Assembly: GCA_045605025.1 (NCBI GenBank)
Contig: JAZUPE010000078.1
Location: 1 to 24,919, forward strand
Direction of reading: 5' to 3'
From: SIG598 sp045605025
GTDB taxonomy: Bacteria; Bacillota; Clostridia; Oscillospirales; Acutalibacteraceae
DNA: 24,919 bases
This document shows, piece after piece, positions 14,407-21,864 of the stretch (within the stretch, counting starts at the first letter, position 1; each line of letters begins with the position of its first letter). The translations under genes were made by a program, and so were the position numbers. The notes beneath the pieces are model-generated. The model searched no databases. It worked only from the letters and a program-made list of their open reading frames with translations, and was not told the origin of the DNA.

Positions 14407-16308
14407 TCACGCCTTTATACAGCTGTTGACAATCTCATCGGACAGCACGCCTTTGCCGCCGAAGATATACGCCGTATCAGGGACAATGCCGCTGACAAAT
14501 TCACTGCCTGCAGACAGTCCTGTCCCGGCATCCACCAGCACCACGGGAGCCTTGAGCTTCGCCGCAAGCACACCGCCGGCAAGGGCATCGGGGAAGTTCT
14601 TTCCGGTGGCAAGGCAAACCGCCTTGCCGGAGAACAGGCTGCTGTATTTTTCGCTGACACTGACAGCGGTCTCATAACGGTTTGCACCGCCGCAGCGGGT
14701 TGTACTCAGACCGCATTCGGCAATGCTTATCGCGGTATCTCTGCCCACAACGCCCTCGCCGCCCAGAATCACCGCTTTGTAAACGCCGAGCGAAGCTGCG
14801 CATTCGGCAGTGTTTTTTCCGATGCTGCCCTTGGCGGGGGCATAAAGAATCGGAGCACCGGTCATTGCAGCTACGGAACTGACAGCAAGAGCATCAGGGA
14901 AATTGGCTCCGCTGACAAAGAAAACGGTGTCCGAACGGACCGCGCCGATGGACTCCATATACGCGGCGATGTTTTCGGCAGTCTCGTAGCGATTGGAGCC
15001 GCTGATTCTCTTTATGGACAGTCCCTTGTCTCTGAGCTGCTTTTCCACATCGGCACTGACCGATGAGTTACCGCCCAGGATATAGGCGTTTCTTGCACCC
15101 AACCTCTCGATCTCCTTTGCGGTACTGCTGTCAATGGAGCTGCCGTTGACCAGCAGAATGGGTGCATCCAGAGCATACGCCAGAGGCACTCCGGCAAGAG
15201 CGTCGGCGAAGCCCGCAGAACTGGCGATCACTACCGATTTCGCACTGTCCCAGCCCTCGGCGGAAATGAGCGCTGCAGTGGCAAATCTGTTTTTGCCGCC
15301 CAGCCGGACACTCTCGGTATCCGCTGTTCCGGATCCTGCGGAACCGGGTGCCTTTGTAGTTGTTGTAGTTGTCGGTATGGTGGTTGTAGTGGTTGTTATT
15401 ATGGTTGCGGCAGTCGTTGTGGCGGTAGTGGTAGTGGTGGTTGTGGTAGTTGTTGTGGTGGTGGTTGTGGTAGTTGTGGTCGTGCCGGGATTCAGATAGG
15501 CGTTTCTGTCAAGGGTGTTGCCCTTGTAGTGAAGCACGAAGAAGTTGTTGGCATACTGGGATTCATAGCGTCCCAGGTCGAAGCCTCTGTCCCAGTCGAT
15601 GACGCACTTCATATCCCAGTTGCAGTCGGAAATGATAGCGTAATCCTCGTTCTGAGTAAAGCCGGTGATGACCACGGTATGCCAGCCACCGAAACGGATA
15701 AGGTCGCCGATGCACAGACCGTCGAGGGTGTATCTCTTCTCCCACTTGGAGGAGGTGTAAGTAGAAACTCCAAAAAGATCCTGACCTATCTTGCGTGCCC
15801 AGCCATCGCACTGACCGTTGCACCACTTGGTGTTAGGATGGCGACCGCCGCCGGTGTGGCAGGGAGTATCGGTCCAGCTGTCAGGTCTTGCTTTGTTGAA
15901 GCCGCTGGTGTTTTCCTCGAAACCGACGTGGTTCCAGTACTTTCCGTCGGGGAACTTGACACGCAGTTCATTAAGCTTGTTGAGGATGCTGCTGTGGTCA
16001 AGGCCCGCGGGCGGGGAATACTCAGAAGGCTTTTTCAGATACTGAGTCGAAACCCAGCCGGTGTCGCCGCCATGGGTAACGTTTGCCCATTCACCGTAAT
16101 CTCCGCAGAGGGTTACCTCGGTGCCGAGGGACAGCCTGCGGATAACAGAGCAGTTGGTGTTGGGTTCTGTGCGGAAATTCACATTGCTGCCGGTGACTAT
16201 GAGCTTGTCGCCGATCTTCGGTGCTTCGCTTCCGGCACTGACCGCAAAGGCAGGGATGCATCCCAGCAGCACGGTCAGGCAAAGCAGCACCGCAATTATC
16301 TTTCTCAT
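14407..16308 (-). CDS. Secreted SH3b / cysteine-peptidase-like / triple CWB_2 wall protein
   Basis: The ATG at 16308 is chosen because GGAGGA lies 8 nt upstream and a signal peptide starts there (RKIIAVLLCLTVLLGCIPAF); the 633-residue product is exported. Residues 30-92 are a bacterial SH3 domain (NVNFRTEP, DTGWVSTQYL). Residues 140-262 look like a CHAP/NlpC-type papain-fold domain, with Cys167 in NGQCDGWARKIG, His210 in GGWHTVVITG and Asp228/Asn230 in ISDCNWD as likely triad. A Thr-rich linker of about 45 residues follows. Residues about 330-633 are three CWB_2 repeats (VRLGGKNRF, ISGSNRYETA, CGGANRYETA; each with FPDALA-like and AYILGG-like segments), which bind wall polymer non-covalently. 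It should cut or sense peptidoglycan at the surface. Last gene of the mltG operon, 41 nt after the M14 gene. Cleavage specificity is unknown. Confidence 0.87.
   Translation of the reverse strand: MRKIIAVLLCLTVLLGCIPAFAVSAGSEAPKIGDKLIVTGSNVNFRTEPNTNCSVIRRLSLGTEVTLCGDYGEWANVTHGGDTGWVSTQYLKKPSEYSPPAGLDHSSILNKLNELRVKFPDGKYWNHVGFEENTSGFNKARPDSWTDTPCHTGGGRHPNTKWCNGQCDGWARKIGQDLFGVSTYTSSKWEKRYTLDGLCIGDLIRFGGWHTVVITGFTQNEDYAIISDCNWDMKCVIDWDRGFDLGRYESQYANNFFVLHYKGNTLDRNAYLNPGTTTTTTTTTTTTTTTTTTTTATTTAATIITTTTTTIPTTTTTTKAPGSAGSGTADTESVRLGGKNRFATAALISAEGWDSAKSVVIASSAGFADALAGVPLAYALDAPILLVNGSSIDSSTAKEIERLGARNAYILGGNSSVSADVEKQLRDKGLSIKRISGSNRYETAENIAAYMESIGAVRSDTVFFVSGANFPDALAVSSVAAMTGAPILYAPAKGSIGKNTAECAASLGVYKAVILGGEGVVGRDTAISIAECGLSTTRCGGANRYETAVSVSEKYSSLFSGKAVCLATGKNFPDALAGGVLAAKLKAPVVLVDAGTGLSAGSEFVSGIVPDTAYIFGGKGVLSDEIVNSCIKA
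15354..15486 (-). repeat. Thr-codon microsatellite encoding the linker
   Basis: A low-complexity ACN triplet tract encodes more than 20 consecutive Thr plus a second Thr-rich stretch broken by Ala, Ile and Pro. Such linkers are usually extended and can be O-glycosylated. Since the repeat unit is a codon, length changes would alter linker length without frameshift. Confidence 0.85.
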
Positions 16309-16349
16309 AATGATTATCCTCCTTGTTGTCGCTGTTGCGTGCCGGGAAA

Positions 16350-18776
16350 TCAATCCTCGAGGCACATCAGGAACACTGCGCAGGTCCTCTTCCAGTCCAG
16401 CTTGGACTCGAAGTATTTGTTGACCGCAGGGTTGTATTTGCTGCCCACCAGCTCCACACAGATGCCCGGTTTGCCGTATTCCTTGCGGAACCAGTTCTCC
16501 AGACCGCCGCTGATTTCCTTCAGTGTGGACTGGTCGGTGAGCGTAAAGTTGCACCGACTGAACAGCCTGCGAGCCAGCTTGTTGGATGCATCGGTGGCTC
16601 CGGTGACCTTATCCTGATAATAAATCAGATGGCCCTTGCAGTGCATATCCAGCAGCCATTCAAACTCGTGCTGTGCGCACAGATCAACGATCGCCTGTGT
16701 CTCCGGCTCGGAACCAGCAGATGCACCCGCGTAGGATCGCCCGTCCGGCGCAGTGGTATTAACTCCCTCATGTCCCCACTCGAAGGGGAAATTGCGGTTG
16801 AGATTGACACCGTTGGCCGTGTTTTTGAATTCAGCCAGTTCCTCTTCGGTCAGGGGCTGATCGGTATACTCCGGCTGTTCCAGCCCCATGATAATATCAA
16901 GACCGTCCGGATTGAGCAGCGGTACAAAATAGATTGTGAACCTGCTCAGCAGTTTTTTGACGTTGTATTCTTCGTTATAACGCTTGCCTTCTGTTGCCGC
17001 CTGTGCATATTCCTCTATGCAGCGCATGGTATAGGTCACGGTGATGTTCTCTCGGGAATGCATTCCTGCCACCACCAGCACCTTACGCTCGCCGGTACCC
17101 AGTTTAAGCAGGGTGATATCTCTGCCCTGCACACTGGAGCCTATGCTCTCCACCGCGATCAGTTCGGGATAACTGGCGGCAAGCGCCGCGATGTTGTCCC
17201 GCACCCGCTGGGAGTTGTACGGCGTGGTGTAGTCTACGATCTTTGCCGTGACCTTGCACTTTGCGGACTTGCCGTTGTAGCTTGTGCAGGTCACCGTTGC
17301 CGATCCACGCTTGAGAACGTGGACATATCCGTTTTCGTCCACCTGCACCACTTCGGGGTCGGAGGAGGTGTAGAAGAACTGACGGCAGTTTCCCGTGCTG
17401 TCCGCTGCATCGATGTTAACCGGCAGACCGTTGTACGCGGTCAGACTTTTTGGTACCTTCACATCTCCCGCCTCTTTGCCTACGGTCATGGGCAGAGTGC
17501 AGCTCACGCCGTTGAATGCGGTTATGGAAACATTCGCGCTGCCCTCTCCGGCAGCGGTCATCAGGCCGTTTTCATCCACGGTGATTACCGACTGATTATC
17601 CGACGCGTAGCTGATTTCCGAACTGTATTCACCCTCAGGGAGCTGATAGCTCAGCTGACGGGTCTCGCCGCTGCACATTGCGCCCGCATCGGTCGAGGAG
17701 ATCACCGTGGGTGCCGCCAGAACCGTGACGCGGAAGGCGGTATCATTGAAACCGCGGGCGGTCACAACGACATCGGTCTGACCGGGCTGCAGCGCGATCA
17801 CCCGTCCGGCTGCATCAACTTCGACAACATCGCTGTCGGAAACGATGAACGCCGGCTGCTCAGTGCTCTGCACTCCGGTCTGAACATACATGACAAAGGT
17901 TTCGCCCGTTCCCAGCGTCAGTTCGTCTGCACCCAGCACCATTTCGTCAACATTATGCACACTGACGGCGCAATGCGCAGAGAGGCCGGAAGCAGGATCC
18001 GTGAGCGTAACGGTAGCCGAGCCGGAAGCCCTTGCGGCAACGACACCCTGTCCGTCCACCTCTGCCACCGCTGGATCACTGCTGCTCCACTCCAGAGCAG
18101 GCTCTCCCGAACCGAACACAACCAGCTGATGCCCGATGGTCATGTCTTCGCCTACAAACATGCTAAGCTGCGAACGGTCTATCTTTACCGACGCGACGTA
18201 ATAAAGATCCGTAAAGAACCATATATACGCGCCTAAGCCTGCCGCCAGAAGCAGCAGAACCATAATAACCGGCGCCACTCTGCTTCTGCCTTTCGGTGTG
18301 TCCTGCCTGCCGCGGCGCTGAGGTTCTTCGTAATCCCGGCGATCCGTATCGGGACGGCGCTGCCGCACGGGCATGTCCTGCCGGCGGCTTCTGCGGTCTT
18401 CGTACACCAGCTCGCGCCTCTGAATATCAAAATCGCGGTATCTGTCGTGATTGCGCTGTCGGTCATAGCCGATATCGTTGCGGGCCTGCGGCACATATCT
18501 TGTTCTGCGCCCAGCATCGGAACCTCTGCTGTCCCTCCTTCCCGCTTCCGGATCCATCCTGTCCAGATAACGTTCCCATTCCTCCTGATGACGGGAACCG
18601 GCGTGCAGATGACCGCCGGAGAAAGAGAGGTCGTCAAAATCGCTCAGATCATCGAGATCGTTCAGATCGTCAAAGTCGTTCAGATCGTCAAAGTCATCAA
18701 GACCACCAAGGTCGTCATCCAGATCGTCCTCCAGCGCAAAAAACGACTCATTATATCTCTGGTTGAATCCGGGCAT
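16350..18776 (-). CDS. Membrane-anchored Big_2 repeat / M14 carboxypeptidase fusion
   Basis: 808 residues. The cytoplasmic N-terminus (1-about 165) has an Asp-rich DFDDLND-type repeat (residues 15-50) and then a very Arg-rich stretch. A single membrane helix lies at about 168-188 (VAPVIMVLLLLAAGLGAYIW). Outside are four Big_2-like immunoglobulin domains (about 195-520) and a zinc carboxypeptidase M14 domain (about 530-808). Zinc ligands fit the HSRE motif (GMHSREN, near 570) and the His in LDMHCKG (near 710). The substrate-binding NLNRNFPFEWG and the catalytic Glu in ICVELVG (near 775) are present, so it should be active. Likely substrates are peptidoglycan stem peptides or secreted peptides, by analogy with other wall M14 enzymes. 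AGGAGGA lies 7 nt before the ATG. Gene spacings of 30 and 41 nt place it inside the mltG operon. Confidence 0.9.
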   Translation of the reverse strand: MPGFNQRYNESFFALEDDLDDDLGGLDDFDDLNDFDDLNDLDDLSDFDDLSFSGGHLHAGSRHQEEWERYLDRMDPEAGRRDSRGSDAGRRTRYVPQARNDIGYDRQRNHDRYRDFDIQRRELVYEDRRSRRQDMPVRQRRPDTDRRDYEEPQRRGRQDTPKGRSRVAPVIMVLLLLAAGLGAYIWFFTDLYYVASVKIDRSQLSMFVGEDMTIGHQLVVFGSGEPALEWSSSDPAVAEVDGQGVVAARASGSATVTLTDPASGLSAHCAVSVHNVDEMVLGADELTLGTGETFVMYVQTGVQSTEQPAFIVSDSDVVEVDAAGRVIALQPGQTDVVVTARGFNDTAFRVTVLAAPTVISSTDAGAMCSGETRQLSYQLPEGEYSSEISYASDNQSVITVDENGLMTAAGEGSANVSITAFNGVSCTLPMTVGKEAGDVKVPKSLTAYNGLPVNIDAADSTGNCRQFFYTSSDPEVVQVDENGYVHVLKRGSATVTCTSYNGKSAKCKVTAKIVDYTTPYNSQRVRDNIAALAASYPELIAVESIGSSVQGRDITLLKLGTGERKVLVVAGMHSRENITVTYTMRCIEEYAQAATEGKRYNEEYNVKKLLSRFTIYFVPLLNPDGLDIIMGLEQPEYTDQPLTEEELAEFKNTANGVNLNRNFPFEWGHEGVNTTAPDGRSYAGASAGSEPETQAIVDLCAQHEFEWLLDMHCKGHLIYYQDKVTGATDASNKLARRLFSRCNFTLTDQSTLKEISGGLENWFRKEYGKPGICVELVGSKYNPAVNKYFESKLDWKRTCAVFLMCLED
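18630..18730 (-). repeat. Tandem Asp-rich coding repeat in the M14 protein
   Basis: Short tandem units related to GATCGTCAAAGTCGTTCA on the plus strand encode an alternating D-D-L/D-F-D-D-L-N pattern. They are degenerate but clearly repeated, and produce a highly acidic segment at the cytoplasmic N-terminus. Confidence 0.8.
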
Positions 18777-18806
18777 ATGTCATCCTCCTGAGAGAGTTCT
18801 TGTGAA

Positions 18807-19340
18807 TTATTGAATTGCAGACAGATCCTTTTCCAGCGTGAGCATGACAAAATCATCGCCGGAAAAATCACCCGCTGGCTTCAGTTGCAACGGATGTGTA
18901 AAGCCGCTGCGATAGAACAGCCGCATTGTGTCCCGCTCGTCCAGTCCGATCCGGGCACGCATGGAAGCGTAGCCGGTGCGGGCAAAATATACACTCAGCG
19001 CCGCCAGCGTACGGGTTCCGTTGCCCATGCCGCGGGCAGGCGGCGCAATATAAAGATACAGCAGCTCCACAAAGCTTCTGCCGGGAAAATCCCGGTAAAC
19101 CACCGCGTAGCCAACCGTGACCGTTCCCACTGAAAGGGCAAGATGTTCCAGATTTTCCGGCCTGCGCGAGTCGATCTGACCGCCCTGTCCGGGCAGAAGT
19201 CCACGGCGACGGTAATCGCCGCCTCTGTCTTCAAAATTGCCGGATTCGGCGCATGCCGCCTGATAGATATCCTCCAGCTCGGAGGAGAATCCACCCTCTA
19301 TGGGCGTGAGCACCAGCTCACCGTCACTGCTGATAATCAT
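18807..19340 (-). CDS. GNAT-family N-acetyltransferase
   Basis: 177 residues. The start at 19340 is chosen since GAGGTGG lies about 8 nt upstream and the domain begins there; a longer open frame upstream overlaps mltG and is not credible. Acetyl-CoA-binding motif A is LLYLYIAPPARGMGNGTRTL (about residues 93-112), with RGMGNG matching the R/QxxGxG/A loop. The later segment RIGLDERDTMRLFYRSGFTH is the usual motif B (N/D..A..FY...GF). GNAT enzymes transfer acetyl groups to small molecules or protein amines, and nothing here reveals the substrate. It lies between mltG (40 nt) and the M14 gene (30 nt), which suggests an envelope-related or regulatory target, but this is inference. Confidence 0.85.
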   Translation of the reverse strand: MIISSDGELVLTPIEGGFSSELEDIYQAACAESGNFEDRGGDYRRRGLLPGQGGQIDSRRPENLEHLALSVGTVTVGYAVVYRDFPGRSFVELLYLYIAPPARGMGNGTRTLAALSVYFARTGYASMRARIGLDERDTMRLFYRSGFTHPLQLKPAGDFSGDDFVMLTLEKDLSAIQ

Positions 19341-19380
19341 CGCAATCCACCTCGTATCGTTATATTCCCCATCCGGATAT

Positions 19381-20433
19381 TTACCACGGATTGAGTCCGT
19401 TTTCAACGCAGTATTCCCAGTTCTTCGTGTGTTCGGAAAGGGTGACCGCGTAGTATACCTTCTTGTTGATGTCGGTGTAGAAGAAAAACGCATCCTGTTC
19501 ATGGTCGGGATTGATGGATCCCTTGATGGCGTCAAGGCTGGGACAGCATATCGGCCCCTTGGGCAGACCCTTGACATTGAAGGTGTTATAGTCGCTGACA
19601 AAACCCTCGGGCAGGGTGTCCACGTTGAACACATAGGGATAATACTTGGTGGCACCCGACTGGAAGAAGCCGCCGGTGGCCGAGCCGTTGACCGTGCCGC
19701 CCGGATGCTTGATGCGGTTCCAGAATACCGCCGCCACGCCGTTCATCTCAGCGGGCACATTGATCTCCCTCTCCACAATGGAGGCCATGATAATGATGTC
19801 GTCAAGGTCGGTCTCCACGTTGTAGAACTCACCGGTGGTCAGCGCAGCCTGACGCAGCTCGGAGGTAATCTTAACGTCGAAATTATTGAGGAAGCGACGG
19901 ATGACCGAGTCGGGGGATTCTCCAACATAGAAATCGTAGGTGTCCGGGAAAAGATATCCCTCAAGGCGGTAATCGCGGTCGGCAAGCTTCTCGGCAGAGG
20001 GCAGGAAATCATATTCCGCGGAGAAGTCCACTGTGTTCATGGTGTCGTAGAAATCGGAGGCGGAACAAACGCCGTTCTCCTCCAGCCGCTGACCGTACTG
20101 ACGGATGTTGTTGCCCTCGGGGAAGGTCACGCGCACCGTTGCAGGACCCTGATCTTCCTCCACCACAGGAGCTTCCGTCACAGGCGGTTCCTCCGGACGG
20201 GACGAACATCCGCCGCAGGATACGCAGGAGATGTAGAACACGGCGATGACCGCCACCACCGCGCACAGCAGCACGAGAAGTTTCAGTCCGTTATCGGTTC
20301 CGCCGCCCTGCTGACGGGCATACTGAGGCGCACGGCCGCTGCCGCGGTACGCATTCATATTCTGACGATTCTGAGGGGCGCGGTAATACTGGCCGTCGTT
20401 CTGGCGGCCGCGGTTGTTGCTGGAATTATTCAT
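19381..20433 (-). CDS. mltG: Endolytic transglycosylase MltG
   Basis: 350 residues, YceG/MltG family. MltG cleaves nascent glycan strands at the outer face of the membrane and sets peptidoglycan strand length. Residues 1-48 are a Gln/Asn/Arg-rich cytoplasmic tail, followed by a membrane helix at about 50-70 and a short Cys-rich CVSCGGCSS stretch. The catalytic domain includes LEGYLFPDTYDFYV (157-170), MASIVEREI (216-224, with Glu221 the likely catalytic acid), and the C-terminal YNTFNVKGLPKGPICCPSLD, then IKGSINPDHEQDAFFFYTD. The upstream LysM-like part is short. AAGGGAG lies about 6 nt before the ATG. It is the first gene of the four-gene minus-strand operon, and a TATAAT (20496-20491) upstream is the best -10. 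Divergent to rpe. Confidence 0.93.
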   Translation of the reverse strand: MNNSSNNRGRQNDGQYYRAPQNRQNMNAYRGSGRAPQYARQQGGGTDNGLKLLVLLCAVVAVIAVFYISCVSCGGCSSRPEEPPVTEAPVVEEDQGPATVRVTFPEGNNIRQYGQRLEENGVCSASDFYDTMNTVDFSAEYDFLPSAEKLADRDYRLEGYLFPDTYDFYVGESPDSVIRRFLNNFDVKITSELRQAALTTGEFYNVETDLDDIIIMASIVEREINVPAEMNGVAAVFWNRIKHPGGTVNGSATGGFFQSGATKYYPYVFNVDTLPEGFVSDYNTFNVKGLPKGPICCPSLDAIKGSINPDHEQDAFFFYTDINKKVYYAVTLSEHTKNWEYCVENGLNPW

Positions 20434-20490
20434 CTGAGCTCCCTTATCCGGCGCGCCGCAGCACGCCTGTAATTCTGGTTAATCATAGCT

Positions 20491-20496
20491 ATTATA
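20491..20496 (-). promoter_or_regulatory. Candidate -10 box of the mltG operon
   Basis: TATAAT on the minus strand, 58 nt before the mltG start. No good -35 is seen 17 bp upstream (GTGGCG), so assignment rests on the -10 and position. Confidence 0.45.
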
Positions 20497-20573
20497 CAAT
20501 TTTCGCCCGGTTACGCCACCCGCCGCCGGTCTGAATAACCGGCGTCGGTTGTGCGGTATCCTGTGTTTGTCTG

Positions 20574-20602
20574 TTGAAATGACCGGAAACCCGTGCTATA
20601 AT
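20574..20602 (+). promoter_or_regulatory. Sigma-A promoter of rpe
   Basis: TTGAAA (20574-20579), 17 bp, TATAAT (20597-20602). AGGAGG follows at about 20626-20632, 7 nt before the ATG. Confidence 0.82.
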
Positions 20603-20638
20603 ATGTATTGTAAAGAATTACAATCAGGAGGACTGTAT

Positions 20639-21310
20639 ATGTCTATAATCGCACCGTCTCTGCTGGCGGCTGATTTTCTCAATATCGGCGGTGAGGCAAA
20701 GCGCTTTGCCGACTGCGGAGCGCAGACCCTTCATCTGGATATCATGGACGGACAGTTTGTCCCCAACATGACTTTCGGCTGGAATCTGGTCAGCGATATC
20801 CGTCCGCTGCTTCCCGGTGTCACCTTTGATGTGCACCTGATGGTCAGGAATCCGCTGGTCATGATCGACCACTTCTGTGACGCCGGCGCGGATATGATTA
20901 CCATCCACGCCGAGAGCGACAGCGATATCAGCGAGTGTCTTGACGCCATCGAGCGCAGGGGTGTGCGCGCCGGTATTTCCATCAAACCGGGTACTCCCGT
21001 GGAAACCATCTACCGCTGGCTGCCCTGGGTCAGCCTTGTGCTGGTGATGACCGTGGAGCCGGGCTTCGGCGGACAGGTGCTCATGCAGAGCTGTGTGGAC
21101 AAGATTCCCCTGCTGCGCGCCGAGGCGGAGCGTCAGGGCCGGCAGAGTCTGCTTATCTCCGTCGACGGCGGTGTCAACGAGGCCAACTGCGCCGATGTCG
21201 CGGCAGCCGGAGCCAACATTCTTGTAGCCGGCAGCGCCGTTTTCGGTCAGCAGGATATGACCGCAGCCTTCCGCCGCCTTTCGGAAAAGGTGGCTCCCTT
21301 CAACAACTGA
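20639..21310 (+). CDS. rpe: Ribulose-phosphate 3-epimerase
   Basis: 223 residues, full length for the family. It interconverts D-ribulose 5-phosphate and D-xylulose 5-phosphate in the pentose phosphate pathway, in the cytoplasm. The metal ligands are all present: His32 and Asp34 (LHLDIMDG), His66 (FDVHLMV) and Asp176 (ISVDGGV). Asp34 and Asp176 also act as acid/base. The MTVEPGFGGQ phosphate-binding/flexible loop (137-146) and the VAGSAVFG end loop are typical. The ATG at 20639 follows AGGAGG by 7 nt; longer in-frame starts are unsupported. It is transcribed alone from its own promoter, and its stop is only 4 nt from the stop of the convergent MecA-like gene. Confidence 0.95.
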   Translation: MSIIAPSLLAADFLNIGGEAKRFADCGAQTLHLDIMDGQFVPNMTFGWNLVSDIRPLLPGVTFDVHLMVRNPLVMIDHFCDAGADMITIHAESDSDISECLDAIERRGVRAGISIKPGTPVETIYRWLPWVSLVLVMTVEPGFGGQVLMQSCVDKIPLLRAEAERQGRQSLLISVDGGVNEANCADVAAAGANILVAGSAVFGQQDMTAAFRRLSEKVAPFNN

Positions 21311-21314
21311 GCCT

Positions 21315-21740
21315 TTACTGACTCTCGGGCGTACAGTATTCGTCAAGAATACGCCGCTGCCACGGACGGGCAGGAGCCTTTCCCCGCAGCAGCCAGCCTT
21401 CTTCGCGGCGCTGGACGATCCCCTCGGGCAGCACTCCGGCAATGTACGCCGAAATGATGTCATCGCTTGACTCAAATACATATTCTCTTGCGGTCACAGG
21501 TGAGATAAGCAGCGTGCAGCCGCCCTCTCCGGCAGGCGCGCAGTCCACCTGTATCTGCTCTCCTTCACTGCGCAGACCCATGCGCGTGACCATGGATACC
21601 AGATCGCGAAGCAGCGCTCTGGTCGGACGGTCGGTCAGGTTCATGTCCCCGAAGGACACCCCGTAGCCGTCCAGCTCGTCGGCGTCCATGGTAACCAGCA
21701 CCCTGCCGGAACTTTCTCCGGTAAGGTATTCAATAATCAT
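21315..21740 (-). CDS. MecA-like adaptor protein (short form)
   Basis: 141 residues. The part VTMDADELDGYGVSFGDMNL, then TRALLRDLVSMVTRMGLRSE and GGCTLLISPV, follows the pattern of the N-terminal domain of MecA adaptors (L-x-x-x-D-L-x-x-x-G-x-x-x-x-D then a helix, then D-x-x-P-x-x-x-GGC-x-L-x-V). MecA proteins deliver substrates to ClpCP. The C-terminal half is short and diverged compared with Bacillus MecA (about 220 residues), ending in an Arg/Trp-rich segment, so ClpC contact cannot be read. The ATG at 21740 has a weak GGGGGC upstream. It is convergent with rpe and divergent to the RnfC-like gene. A generic negative regulator or uncharacterised clostridial protein is the alternative. Confidence 0.5.
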   Translation of the reverse strand: MIIEYLTGESSGRVLVTMDADELDGYGVSFGDMNLTDRPTRALLRDLVSMVTRMGLRSEGEQIQVDCAPAGEGGCTLLISPVTAREYVFESSDDIISAYIAGVLPEGIVQRREEGWLLRGKAPARPWQRRILDEYCTPESQ

Positions 21741-21785
21741 TCTTTTTGCCCCCGTTTCGTGACCCGATCATGTTTCGGGAAAAAT

Positions 21786-21821
21786 GGCGCCGGCGCGGCA
21801 GTGAAGCCGCTCGCCGGTGCC
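21786..21821. other. GC-rich hairpin in the divergent MecA-like/RnfC-like intergenic region
   Basis: GGCGCCGGCG pairs imperfectly with CGCCGGTGCC around a CGGC-AGTGAA-GCCG inner stem. No U-run follows on the plus strand, so it may be a leader structure rather than a terminator. Confidence 0.35.
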
Positions 21822-21864
21822 ATTACAATAACCCCTCACAATCCTTTCATTCAAGAGGTATCTT

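Noticed and set aside
16323..18236. Long plus-strand open frame (637 codons) opposite the M14 gene
   Set aside because: It is antisense to a protein with clear M14 and Big_2 motifs, has no recognisable domain or ribosome site, and is the expected shadow of GC-rich codon usage.
18630..18730. Possible CRISPR-like short repeats
   Set aside because: Repeats are contiguous, degenerate and in frame, encoding an Asp-rich tract. There are no spacers.
19341..19655. Longer version of the GNAT protein starting at 19655
   Set aside because: The extension overlaps mltG in another frame, and a good ribosome site sits just before the ATG at 19340.
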